From assembly GCF_000941055.1 (NCBI RefSeq), contig NZ_CP007202.1, positions 3,022,437-3,086,436 of the forward strand: a DNA stretch of 64,000 bases, in the 5' to 3' direction. Every line of letters begins with the position of its first letter. Within the stretch, counting starts at the first letter, position 1. Positions 31,029 through 40,491 of this stretch are shown here, one piece after another. A program made the position numbers and the translations under genes. The notes beneath the pieces were generated by a model. It ran no database searches, was not told the origin of the DNA, and saw nothing but the letters and a program-made list of their open reading frames with translations. This DNA comes from Siansivirga zeaxanthinifaciens CC-SAMT-1 (GTDB lineage: Bacteria > Bacteroidota > Bacteroidia > Flavobacteriales > Flavobacteriaceae).

Positions 31029-31733
31029 TTATTTAGTAGTAAAACTCCAAACTTGCCCAATGGTAACACCTCCGTTACCATCTTTTACAATAACTTTGAA
31101 ATAATAAGTTGATGCCGCAGTTAAGCCTGTGGCGTCATAGCTTGTTCCTGATTGTCCTTCCGATACTTTTGTTGATGGACTACTGTTGGTATCTAAATAC
31201 ACATCATAGCTTAAGGTATCATTATCCACATCGCTAGCAGTCCAACTGAGTGTCGTACTAGAACCATCAATTTCAGAATTCAATGCTGGTGATACCAACT
31301 CTGGTGCAAATGGCAAATGATTTGAAACCCCAGTTCCTTCAGTTAGAAAATTACTAGTAGCAGAATATGCGCTTTCCGCCCCTTTAGTGTCTAAGGATTT
31401 TAAACGCCAATAATAGGATTTCCCCTTTTCTAAGGTAATAACCCTAGAGGTTGAAGAACTACTAACATCATGCAATAAAATTGAGAAGTCACTGCTTTCT
31501 GATACTTCCACTCTGTAGCTTATGGGGTTACCCTCAATATCGCTAGAGGCGGACCATTCAAAAACCACATTATTATCAATACATAAGGTATTACTCAATG
31601 GATAAATCTGTACAGGTACTGTAGGTGCTGTGTTTTCAGGCTCCGGACTTGGACCTGGGTCACCATCTCCACCGCCACTACAGGATAAAAAAACACTAAC
31701 GAGAGTAACTAAATATAAATATGACTTTTTCAT
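31029..31733 (-). CDS. FnIII-repeat surface lipoprotein
   Basis: The 234-residue protein has a lipoprotein signal ending in VFLSC followed by SGGGDGDPGPSPEP, a glycine/acidic stretch after the cysteine like the surface-export tag of Bacteroidota lipoproteins. Two fibronectin type III-like domains follow (about 38-130, SYYWRLKSLDTKGAESAYS; and about 140-234, TYYFKVIVKDGNGGVTIGQVWSFTT). No catalytic motif is visible. It lies between the propeller protein and the beta-helix protein with gaps of 1 and 8 bp, so all three are co-transcribed; a binding or scaffolding role on the cell surface is inferred. Confidence 0.8.
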   Translation of the reverse strand: MKKSYLYLVTLVSVFLSCSGGGDGDPGPSPEPENTAPTVPVQIYPLSNTLCIDNNVVFEWSASSDIEGNPISYRVEVSESSDFSILLHDVSSSSTSRVITLEKGKSYYWRLKSLDTKGAESAYSATSNFLTEGTGVSNHLPFAPELVSPALNSEIDGSSTTLSWTASDVDNDTLSYDVYLDTNSSPSTKVSEGQSGTSYDATGLTAASTYYFKVIVKDGNGGVTIGQVWSFTTK

Positions 31734-31734
31734 T

Positions 31735-33924
31735 TTACTTCTTTATTAATTTTATGAATACCGGTTTTTCTGAATTTAATTTTACAAAGTAGAGACCTTT
31801 TGGCTTATCTGTTATATCTATCTGAACTTTTCCGCCGGTAACCCTACTGGTATTTTTGCTTATTAATTTTGAATGGATATTGTAAACCTCAAAATCTATG
31901 GTGTGTATTCCATCAGGAATGTACAATTCAAATATACCACCTGATGGGTTTGGATAGGCTTTTATATCTTCTAGGAAATTAATGGTCTTTGATATTAAAC
32001 CTTGGCAGGCTTCTTTGCTCTTTACCTGAATCTCATCACCATGGTCTACGTCTATTGTAAAATTGGTTTGTTGGGTCTCAAATAACACTACCCCATTTTT
32101 ATAAACCTTATAAGGGCCTTTGCCTGAGGTTACCGATACGCTAGCTGACTGCTTAACAACCTCTATCTTTCCGGTTAGACTTGCTCCTCCTTCTATGGTA
32201 ACTTCGTAACAGTGATTATAATTTTCTCCTACCACATCAATACAAAAATCATAAGTACCTGGTGGTAAATCCTCAATGGTCAATTCCTTTGTGAAATCAT
32301 AAGCTACTCCATTGATTGTTGTTTTATAATTATGTGTAGCATTGCCTGTAATAATAAGCTTGCCGTTGTTTTTATTTGCACAGGTCTCTCCAATAGACTC
32401 AATTGTAAAATTATTCGAAGCAGTTGGGTTTTTTGGTACAATCCCTAAATCTATAATCTGTAGATATAATGGTTGTGCATTACCGCTTTTGTTTTCCATT
32501 AAATAATAATAAACCTTGCCATTATTTATGTGTACTACACCATGATCGAACGTTCTTCCTGAAGTGGCTTCATAAATTCTTGTAAAATTATTGGTACCTC
32601 CCTCTGCCTTTTCTATAAATACACGTTTACTGCTGGTTAACCCTATAAGAAAAACACTGTTGCCTGAAGTATATAATTCGGAGCCACCTCCTGAAAAACC
32701 CTCTGATGTGATAAAATCTGTGGCTCCTGCTGGTTTATAGGTGTGCAAATATTTAGTAACGTTAAATTGATTGTCTTTCACTTTACTTATAATGTGCACA
32801 TCTTCATTTTCAGTTACTGTCCAATCAAAGCCATCTACTATACGCACCTGATCAGTTTGTGTAGTTTGTACATAATCTCCAGGCTCCATTACCTTTATGA
32901 AGTCAGCATCATAAAGTGGCACTGAAAAAGATTCTCCTTTATAGTTTTTCCATCCTGTGGCAGCGCTTTGGTCATCTGAATAGGCATAATACACACCATT
33001 TTGGTAAATATATTTATCGTTATTATTTGAGGATCTGCGTTGAAATCCTATACGTAGTTTCCCATTTAGGTACTTCATTTCACCATAAAGCCCCCAGTTG
33101 TAAGTAATACCAGGTTGGTTTTTAGCATTTAAAGCATTAAAGTCTATAAAGTTACCCCAGTTTCCACTACTAGCGTCGTATTTTATAAACTTGTACATAC
33201 CGTTGTTGTTACCACCCTCTCGCATGAGCATAAAAAGGTCTCCACTATCATTTAAAAAGAATTTTGGATATGTTAATGATACAAACTCTGATTGAGGCGC
33301 ACTACCAGGCATTCTTAAATGCTTATAGCCACCACTACCGTTTTGAACAAACTTATCCAAAGTAAAATCGGCATCTGGCAAAGTAGCGGCGTTGGCTATT
33401 GAGTAAGAATACCTAAAATAATCGTTTGCCAAACTTCCATCAGAAGGTCTGGAAGCACTATAAGAATGCATATCGTACAATAAATGAATTGTACCATTTA
33501 AAGGACTAATGCCGACCGCTATCGTATTGTGTGATTCACCAATCCAATACCTATTTTGGTAGCCTGTGTGTCTGTGAGGAAACTCTATGGTTGCCATGGT
33601 ACCCGTTTTGGTGTTATATCGTGTCAACATCACATGACGGTCTGCTTTTGGGCCACGATACCAGGTCATAAAAACATAATCACCATAAGTTTTTATACAA
33701 TCGCCATGTGCTGATATATTGCGCCCAAAAAAATAATCATACGGTGCATTATCGCCTGTATTAGAAGCACCGCTAGACACTTCATTACCATCAAAGTGCA
33801 GGCCTAAATCTGTTATTTTTATTTCGTTTTCTAATACAACTTGAGCAACTGTTATATTCGAAAAAACAAATAACATGAAACACCGCATTAAGCAATGTTT
33901 ATAATTAAATGTTAACATTTCCAT
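31735..33924 (-). CDS. Secreted BNR_4 propeller protein, PL24/PL25-like lyase, T9SS tail
   Basis: The 729-residue protein has a signal peptide ending in ITVAQ. Its propeller (about 30-485) has ISAHGDC (His73), YVFMTWYRGPKADRHVMLTRYN, GISPLNGTIHLLYDMH and NGVYYAYSDDQ, close to the broken gene at 34265 and more distantly to that at 24515. The conserved His and Tyr positions fit the neutraliser/base roles known in PL24/PL25 ulvan lyases, though this is a pattern assignment. After it come a two-part beta module also found at the end of the beta-helix protein and a T9SS sorting domain (FVKLNSEKPVFIKLIKK). It is the only one of the three propeller genes without an internal stop. Just before the ATG is a run of 20 T (coding strand), with no Shine-Dalgarno. 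An internal ATG two codons in is a possible start. Confidence 0.8.
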   Translation of the reverse strand: MEMLTFNYKHCLMRCFMLFVFSNITVAQVVLENEIKITDLGLHFDGNEVSSGASNTGDNAPYDYFFGRNISAHGDCIKTYGDYVFMTWYRGPKADRHVMLTRYNTKTGTMATIEFPHRHTGYQNRYWIGESHNTIAVGISPLNGTIHLLYDMHSYSASRPSDGSLANDYFRYSYSIANAATLPDADFTLDKFVQNGSGGYKHLRMPGSAPQSEFVSLTYPKFFLNDSGDLFMLMREGGNNNGMYKFIKYDASSGNWGNFIDFNALNAKNQPGITYNWGLYGEMKYLNGKLRIGFQRRSSNNNDKYIYQNGVYYAYSDDQSAATGWKNYKGESFSVPLYDADFIKVMEPGDYVQTTQTDQVRIVDGFDWTVTENEDVHIISKVKDNQFNVTKYLHTYKPAGATDFITSEGFSGGGSELYTSGNSVFLIGLTSSKRVFIEKAEGGTNNFTRIYEATSGRTFDHGVVHINNGKVYYYLMENKSGNAQPLYLQIIDLGIVPKNPTASNNFTIESIGETCANKNNGKLIITGNATHNYKTTINGVAYDFTKELTIEDLPPGTYDFCIDVVGENYNHCYEVTIEGGASLTGKIEVVKQSASVSVTSGKGPYKVYKNGVVLFETQQTNFTIDVDHGDEIQVKSKEACQGLISKTINFLEDIKAYPNPSGGIFELYIPDGIHTIDFEVYNIHSKLISKNTSRVTGGKVQIDITDKPKGLYFVKLNSEKPVFIKLIKK

Positions 33925-33927
33925 AGC

Positions 33928-33947
33928 AAAAAAAAAAAAAAAAAAAA
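33928..33947 (-). repeat. Homopolymer run of 20 A (20 T in the leader of the propeller gene)
   Basis: Twenty consecutive A on the plus strand end 3 bp from the ATG at 33924, so the mRNA leader has a U20 tract exactly where a ribosome binding site would lie. Such tracts slip during replication and can change leader length; length is also error-prone in sequencing. Confidence 0.9.
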
Positions 33948-33992
33948 TCTACAATTATTTTGTAGTAAAATAATAAAAAAACTTACTAATTT

Positions 33993-34011
33993 CTATCCTG
34001 TTCTGTCTGCC
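33993..34011 (-). promoter_or_regulatory. Direct-repeat operator copy 5 (propeller/FnIII/beta-helix unit)
   Basis: CTATCCTGTTCTGTCTGCC has a perfect first half and a second half TCTGC, the same variant as copy 8. It lies 68 bp before the ATG at 33924, with the homopolymer run in between. Confidence 0.75.
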
Positions 34012-34264
34012 TTGAGTTTATAAACAAAGAATAAAGATTTTTATTTATATTTCAAATCTTAATTTAAAAGAAAACAAACCTTAGGTTTTGAATGTAATGA
34101 TGAGTAAACCGGTGAATCAATCTAAATTTTTTAATATACAAACTATACCTTTGACCTAATTTTGAATGTGAAATCGAATAGGATTCAAGCATATTATTTG
34201 AGAGAACCATTTTAAACTAGTAACCCAATGATTTTTTTCTTTTAAACATGATACAATTTAAATT

Positions 34265-36721
34265 CTATTTTATAATAAGTTTAGCCAAAGCGTTATTATT
34301 TTCTGTATCCTTAACCTTTATAATATACATACCTGGATTTAATTTATTGGCATCTTGTATTTTAACCATATTATTTTTAGCGATTTCTTGGTAAACTAAG
34401 GAGCCGAGAACATTATATATGCTAACCACAGACGTTCCAAAATTTTGTAAAACAATTGTAAAATGGTCTTTTGCTGGATTAGGATAAACGTGCATACTTT
34501 TAAACTTCATGTCGTTTTTTGAATTGCTTAGTGATGTACTTTTTGAAATCGCCTTCCATTTGCTTCGCGCATCCGTTTCTAAAACCGAGGTGTTGTAAAC
34601 ACTACCATCGGCATCATGGTACAAAAAACGACCATTACTTCCAGCTTCAAATCGATATGTATCATCTGCTTCTAAATAATGAACAATCCAAATTTTATCA
34701 GAATCTGTTGCTGGAGATGCCTTTGTTGTATTTACAATGGCATAAGGTGGTGAAAACCCACTTCCAGTAGCTCTTAAAATACCTGTAACCTCACTGTCGA
34801 TATTATAATAATTATTCGATTTTGTAAATATCCATTCCTTATCCTGACCTTCTCCAGAATCATTCATTAAAACAGAACTTGCAGATATGGTTTGCGCTTG
34901 CAAAAATTTTCCAGTAACCACGTTTTTTAATCGATAAATATCGCCTGTTAAATCTGTTTTATCAACTGGGTTTACACTAATTGAAACTTGGCTAGATTCT
35001 ATTGAATTTCCCGAGCTATTATATGCTTTAGCCTTAATTGTATAATTACCAACAGCGCTTGGTATCCAGTTTACTAAATAAGGACTACTTGTAACTTCTT
35101 GACTTAGTATGTTGTTTACATAAAACTCTACCTTTGTAATAACGCCCGTATTAGTAGTTGCATTAGCATATAATTGTATGTTTTCGCCCTCCTTAAATGC
35201 TTGATTATTGCTTGGGGTTATTATATTTACGCCAAAGGTTTGAGGTGTGTTAATTCCTAAATTTATTATTTGCAAATAGGTAGGCCTTGCATCATCGGTT
35301 TCTTGAGCATTTTTTTCTAACAGATAATAATAAAGCTTACCGCTGTGAATATAAACTTGACCCTTTTCAAACGTTTTACCGGAATTTGCCTCATAAATTC
35401 TAGTAAATGAATTGGTTCCACCTGGTGCACGTTCAATAAAAGGTCTACCTCAAGAGGTTAACCCGACTATGTAAATATAATTACCAGACGCATATAAGGT
35501 TTCTGCACCCGAAAAATCGGTCGTTGTTATAAAACTAGTTGCGCCTGCGGGTTTATAGGTGTGAACTTGTTTCGTTTGTCCTGCAGTACTACTGGTGGTG
35601 CTGTTATCTTTAACGCGCCCAATAAAATGAATGTCATTATTATCTGTAACAGTCCAATCGAAACCACTAACCATGTAAACTTTATCTTTTTCGGTAGTGG
35701 CAACTAAATCGCCAGGTTCTGAAATTTTTATCAAATCGGAATTTGAAAGTGGTCGTGAGAATTCTGTCCCTGCATGATTTTTCCATTGTGTTAAACCGCT
35801 TGAATCATCGCTGTAAGCATAATAAAATCCATTTTGATATTGGTATTTATCGTTCTTTAAATTCGCACGTTGTTGAAAACCAACCCTAATTTTACCGTTA
35901 AGAAATTTAATATCGCCATAAAGCCCCCAATTATAAGGACTATCGTAACTTGATGCTTGTGTTCTATTAAAATCGGTATAGCCTACCCAACTTGTGCCGT
36001 TGTATTTAGCAAAAATAAACTTCCCATTTTCAGAATATCCAAATCTATTTTTCATAAATAAATCACCTTCATCATTGGTAAAAAAATCTGGATAGGTCAA
36101 TAATTTTGTGGTATTATCGTCATTAATTCCAGGAAATGATAAATGTTTGTAATTACCATTGGGTGACTGTACAAACTTGTCGATTGTAAACTCTTGGTCT
36201 GAAACCGTTGCCGCTCCAGCAACCGTATATGAATACCTTAAATAGTCGTTTGAAAATTCTGGAACATTACCATTTCTATGCATATCGTATAGCATGTGTA
36301 TCGTTTCATTTTTTGGACAAATGCCAACCGAAATGGTATTATGAGTCTCACCAATCCACCATTTGCCATTATATCCTGTGTGTTGATGTGGAAATTCTAT
36401 AGTTTTCAATGTTCCCGTTTCAGTGTTATATCGGGTAAGCATGACATGTCTATCGCTTTTTCCACCGCGATACCAAGTTAAAAAAACATATTTCCCATAA
36501 ACTTTAATGCAATCGCCATGAGGGGTTAGTGAACGACCATAAACATAGTCGTATCCAGTAGTTGAATTAGCCGTGTGACTTATAGGCACTTTATTTCCGT
36601 TAAAGTACATAGCAACATCTGTAATTTTTACCTCTGATTCTAGGGTTACCTGCCCTATAGAATGAAGTGAAAAAAAACCGATGTAAAAGAATATTAGTGC
36701 TTTAAAAATAGTTTTTGTCAT
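34265..36721 (-). pseudogene. BNR_4 propeller lyase (PL24/PL25-like), Ig-like, RICIN-like and T9SS tail; interrupted by one in-frame TGA
   Basis: A single minus frame of 819 codons is broken only by TGA at 35450-35452 (codon 424). Upstream: signal peptide (to about 23) and most of a propeller with LTPHGDC (His68), YVFLTWYRGGKSDRHVMLTRYN and GICPKNETIHMLYDMH. The intact paralog at 31735 reads GLTSSKRVFIEKAEGGTN; here the text is GLTS-stop-GRPFIERAPGGTN, so the stop replaces one residue inside the last propeller blade and the frame continues. Downstream come an Ig-like domain (YANATTNTGVITKVEFYVNN), a RICIN-like module and a T9SS tail (VYPNPAKDHF ... LAKLIIK). Unlike the gene at 24515, truncation here would also remove the propeller closure, so activity should be lost. 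The ATG at 35275 lacks a signal peptide and is not a real start. Confidence 0.85.
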
Positions 36722-36782
36722 TTTTACAAATATTAGTATGTAAGTCTAAATATGGTAAAAATGATTAATTTTAATTTAATCT

Positions 36783-36801
36783 CTATCCTGAATTATCCTG
36801 C
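36783..36801 (-). promoter_or_regulatory. Direct-repeat operator copy 6 (interrupted propeller gene)
   Basis: CTATCCTGAATTATCCTGC has two perfect TCCTG half-sites 10 bp apart, 61 bp before the ATG at 36721. The operator is intact although the gene is broken. Confidence 0.8.
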
Positions 36802-36898
36802 TTGAAATTTTTAATTTGTATTTTTTAGACAAAGCTGATCCATTAGTAGTAAAAATGTAACTAATTGATAGCTTTAAGTTAAGTAATTAATAATCTTA

Positions 36899-39800
36899 TT
36901 AAGGCATGGTTTTTAAAATTACTGGACCTACCAAACCTGATACTTCGAGTTCGGTTTCATCTTTTTTAGGAGGATTTGTAGTCCAAGTTTTCTTATTTTC
37001 TTTAGGACGAGAATTATCAAAAATAAGTTGATTTCGCCAGGTGTTTGTTACTTTAATTTTAATGGTGTTATCACCTTTATTAACATAGTCTGTAATATCA
37101 AAAATAAACGGTGCTGCCCATTTAACACCTACCTTTTTATCATTTATCCAAAGTTCGGCAATATTACAAACCTCACCCAAATCTAGCATGGTTTGTTTTC
37201 CTAATTGTTTTATTTTAAAAGTTTTAGAATAGGTTATGGTACCAGAATAATGTTTTACAGACTCATCTTCTAGTAGCGTTAACGATTTTAAATATGGTAT
37301 TTCAATAGATTCTGGAGTATCCCAACCAGCGTCGAATTTTAGTGTCCATTGGGATTGCAGCGAACTTTCTTCAACCGAAATATTTTTAGTTGTTTTATTG
37401 TCATTAAAATAAAAGTCATAGCTCCCTGTTTTAGAAGCCATCAGGTTATTACCTAGCCATGATAATTTAGGTAAATCTTCTTTGTCATGACTTCTAAACC
37501 ATCCTGTTTCTGCATTAAAAATAATATCATTATTAAAACTTACTTTTGAAGCAACGGGTTGTTTATCACCTTTAAAAAAAACGATGATAGCACTACCGCT
37601 AGCGGGTAGCGACAATACAACATTGGTGCGTTTATTTGATTTGCTCCAAATTTTTGCTTCCCCTTGTTCTCCTGTAAAAGCATCCCATATTTGAGGGTAT
37701 ACATCTTGTAATCTAAAACTCAGGGATACATCAATAGGTCTATCGATTTTAGAGGCAACAAAATAAATATCGGCATGATCTGTTTTACGATGAATCCAAT
37801 TAATATCTAAATCTTTAGGAACTATTACGTCTGGTGAAATGCTTTCTTGATTTAAAACCTCTTCAATGCTTTTTCCCCAATATACTTTTCCTTTGCCTAC
37901 TTGTTTAACCCCGCTTTTACCTGTTCCCCATAACTCATCGGCAATAGATTTTAAGGCTTTTAAATCCATTTCATCATCCATTAAACTAGGTGAATCTTCA
38001 GGTTTGTCCCCTACAATTACAGCACCAGCTAATACCAGTTCCTTTAATTTTTGTGCTGTTGAAAGTAACATCTCTTTAGAATCTCGTAATAATATCACAC
38101 GATAGTTCCCTGCATTTTCAACATTTATTTTACCGTCTATAATGCTTAATTTTTCATGTAAAATTTCTGCATTTAAATAATCGAAACGGTAACCTTCAGG
38201 AAAATAATCTAAATCAAATGGCGGACGTTCAAAATTATCGCCATAATACCAAAGTACATCGGCTACATATTCACCTTGCTGTAAAACATATTGATTACGT
38301 GCAAGGTAATCTGTCCAATTAGACATGTATTTCCACCACGTTTGATTTCTCACTAAAGGAAAACCAATGTGGCCCCCAAAACTAGAGCCTGGATAGACTT
38401 CTTTTTGTGGCGTATGCGAAAAGGTATGAAACACTAAATGATTAACACCTTTAGTAAAATTATAATCAATTAAATATTTTACAGAAAACGGATGTTCGTT
38501 CCACTTTACCCCTATTTGAGTGCAAGCCTCGGCGGCTAACATAGGTTTGTTGTACAAATGCGTAGCAGATGCTGCATTGTAAATTGGTTTGGCATATTCG
38601 TTTTGAGCAGATGGTGCAGAAGGGTACCAGAACTCCGTCATAGGAATATCACTAACACCGTAATACCGCATGGGGTCGATTGGCAACACTTCGCCACCGG
38701 CGCCTTCGGTATAAACTTTAGCGCCCATATCGTGTGCAACGGTTGCAAAATGAGAAAAGAAATTATCGACATAAACATCATCCATGGTTTGACGAAGGTC
38801 TCTTAAAAATTTGGTTGTTGTTTGAGGACTTTCAATAATATACCCCATGGTAGCTGGTAAATAAGGCTTCAAACTGTAACCTCTGCGCGTTTCAAATTCT
38901 GTAAACATATCCTCCGAATTCATGGTCCAAGTAGGGATATGGCTTTCCCAGCTATCTATTAAAAGACCATGTAATTTACCATCGCCAATGGGTCCGCCAT
39001 CCTTAATTAAATTACCTATCATACCATTTCTTAAATGATTTTCAATAGCTTTTTTATCTAATTTACTGGACTCCCAACCTGTAGCCTCCGGAACAGCAGG
39101 TTTATTAGTTAATCGCATATTAATATGTCCAAAACGCACCACCGTCCAATTGCCTTCGGGCACTTTCCAATTTAATTTACCTTCGGGTGTTAATTTATCA
39201 GAAAGGTTCATAATTTGATTGGAATTGATTATGGCATTATTTGGAAACTCGAACGCAACGTCTTTTTCCAAACGTCTAAAGGCCTTTGCTGCTTTTGCTT
39301 CATAATTATGCAGTCTTGGTTTTGAAGATAATCGAATAAATTCTGGTTGAATAACATGCTCACCTTCAAACGTGAAAACAAATTCTTTCGATGTAGTTTC
39401 TGGAATTGCTAAGGTGAGTTGTTTTTGCCTGTCGTTCCAATTGGCATCTGGAAAATTAATGGTTGCAATGTGGGTTAATTGGTTATTTAAAACCGCTTGA
39501 ACCTTTATATGAACATCCACTTGTGGATACTGCGAGTCCATAATGATATGTCGCAACGGCGGAAAAACAATGGATCGCAAAGTTATTGGATTTTGAAATG
39601 TTGTTTTAACCCATGTGTTATTCGTATTAATTTTTGAAATTCCTGTTTTACGATATGCATCGAGTGGCTTGTCTAATTTTGTTGTCTTATCGCCAACAAT
39701 TATTTTAGACGCGGGATTGAACATATCCTCCCAAGGAATCAAAGCGTTATTGGTTTCAATTTTTAACGGATTATGTGGCGCTAAATTATCACCCTCAACC

Positions 39801-40363
39801 GTTGGAAAGGCAAGTATTATAACATCTTTATAATCATAATCTTTTGTTGTGTATACCGAATCTATTTTGAGCACCTCATTAAAATTCTGTGCGCCTTTTA
39901 ACATGTACGTTGTTTCAACCAATTCGCGTTGTGCTTCTTCTACAGGCACCCATGGACCACCTGTCATGGACCACCCTGGGCAATTTTGCATGGTGAATTT
40001 TAGCCCTAAGCGTTTACATTCATCGGCAGCATGCCTAATCATGTCTTCCCATTCTGGTGATAAAATTTTTATGGGCTCAACATTTGGATATGGTTGTCCT
40101 GCCTTGTTAAATAAATGGATACCTTGCAAACCCGCGGCTTTTATGGCTTCTAAATCTAGGGTTAATCCTTCTTTACTTATATTATTACCCATTAGGTGAA
40201 ACCAAGTTTCTGGGCGGTATTGCTTATCTGGAGTTTTAAAGCCTTTGGATAATTCTTGAAATGTTGGAGAGGTATCAACTAACGATACGACTTCATCTTT
40301 ACTGGAATTACAACTTAAAATTATTACTAAAAAAAAACTAAAAATTACCGCTAAAAATCTCAT
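36899..40363 (-). CDS. Alpha-L-rhamnosidase, GH106, lipoprotein
   Basis: The 1154-residue protein has a lipoprotein signal ending in VIILSC. The GH106 start is clear: FHLMGNNISKEGLTLDLEAIKAAGLQGIHLFN, then MIRHAADECKRLGLKFTMQNCPGWSMTGGPWV. A central barrel follows (DSWESHIPTWTMNSEDMFTEFETRRG; TEGAGGEVLPIDPMRYYGVSDIPMTEFW; AAEACTQIG), and the C-terminal part is a beta-sandwich with LWINDKKVGVKWAAPFIFDITDYV, as in the galactose-binding-like domain of large GH106 enzymes. The length matches the family (about 1,100). GH106 enzymes release alpha-L-rhamnose, adding to the two GH78 enzymes. No T9SS tail, so anchoring in the periplasm or outer membrane is expected. It is a single-gene unit behind operator copy 7. 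Confidence 0.88.
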   Translation of the reverse strand: MRFLAVIFSFFLVIILSCNSSKDEVVSLVDTSPTFQELSKGFKTPDKQYRPETWFHLMGNNISKEGLTLDLEAIKAAGLQGIHLFNKAGQPYPNVEPIKILSPEWEDMIRHAADECKRLGLKFTMQNCPGWSMTGGPWVPVEEAQRELVETTYMLKGAQNFNEVLKIDSVYTTKDYDYKDVIILAFPTVEGDNLAPHNPLKIETNNALIPWEDMFNPASKIIVGDKTTKLDKPLDAYRKTGISKINTNNTWVKTTFQNPITLRSIVFPPLRHIIMDSQYPQVDVHIKVQAVLNNQLTHIATINFPDANWNDRQKQLTLAIPETTSKEFVFTFEGEHVIQPEFIRLSSKPRLHNYEAKAAKAFRRLEKDVAFEFPNNAIINSNQIMNLSDKLTPEGKLNWKVPEGNWTVVRFGHINMRLTNKPAVPEATGWESSKLDKKAIENHLRNGMIGNLIKDGGPIGDGKLHGLLIDSWESHIPTWTMNSEDMFTEFETRRGYSLKPYLPATMGYIIESPQTTTKFLRDLRQTMDDVYVDNFFSHFATVAHDMGAKVYTEGAGGEVLPIDPMRYYGVSDIPMTEFWYPSAPSAQNEYAKPIYNAASATHLYNKPMLAAEACTQIGVKWNEHPFSVKYLIDYNFTKGVNHLVFHTFSHTPQKEVYPGSSFGGHIGFPLVRNQTWWKYMSNWTDYLARNQYVLQQGEYVADVLWYYGDNFERPPFDLDYFPEGYRFDYLNAEILHEKLSIIDGKINVENAGNYRVILLRDSKEMLLSTAQKLKELVLAGAVIVGDKPEDSPSLMDDEMDLKALKSIADELWGTGKSGVKQVGKGKVYWGKSIEEVLNQESISPDVIVPKDLDINWIHRKTDHADIYFVASKIDRPIDVSLSFRLQDVYPQIWDAFTGEQGEAKIWSKSNKRTNVVLSLPASGSAIIVFFKGDKQPVASKVSFNNDIIFNAETGWFRSHDKEDLPKLSWLGNNLMASKTGSYDFYFNDNKTTKNISVEESSLQSQWTLKFDAGWDTPESIEIPYLKSLTLLEDESVKHYSGTITYSKTFKIKQLGKQTMLDLGEVCNIAELWINDKKVGVKWAAPFIFDITDYVNKGDNTIKIKVTNTWRNQLIFDNSRPKENKKTWTTNPPKKDETELEVSGLVGPVILKTMP

Positions 40364-40415
40364 ATTATAATCTTATTTGAATAAAGTTTGAAATTAAATA
40401 ATGTTTAACGATTAC

Positions 40416-40434
40416 CTATCCTGTATAGTCCTGA
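40416..40434 (-). promoter_or_regulatory. Direct-repeat operator copy 7 (GH106)
   Basis: CTATCCTGTATAGTCCTGA has two perfect TCCTG half-sites 10 bp apart and lies 52 bp before the GH106 ATG. Confidence 0.8.
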
Positions 40435-40438
40435 ATAT

Positions 40439-40478
40439 AAAAAGGGTAACTTCTTTAAGACACCCTTTCATATTTTAA
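40439..40478 (-). terminator. Rho-independent terminator of the PL40-like gene
   Basis: Arms AAAGGGT (40441-40447) and ACCCTTT (40472-40478) with an inner CTT/AAG pairing form a hairpin followed by a T run on the minus strand. It lies 14 bp after the stop of the gene at 40492 and just before operator copy 7, insulating the two units. Confidence 0.75.
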
Positions 40479-40491
40479 AATATTAAACCTC

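Larger units (their letters stand above)
33925..34264. other. Intergenic region with operator and homopolymer leader
   Basis: These 340 bp contain the 20-nt homopolymer run and operator copy 5. The remaining 250 bp, up to the stop of the next gene, are AT-rich with no gene, hairpin or repeat that I can support. Confidence 0.5.

Noticed and set aside
34265-35275. Separate gene for the 336-residue frame
   Set aside because: It continues the interrupted propeller gene in frame, begins in the middle of a blade sequence and lacks a signal peptide.
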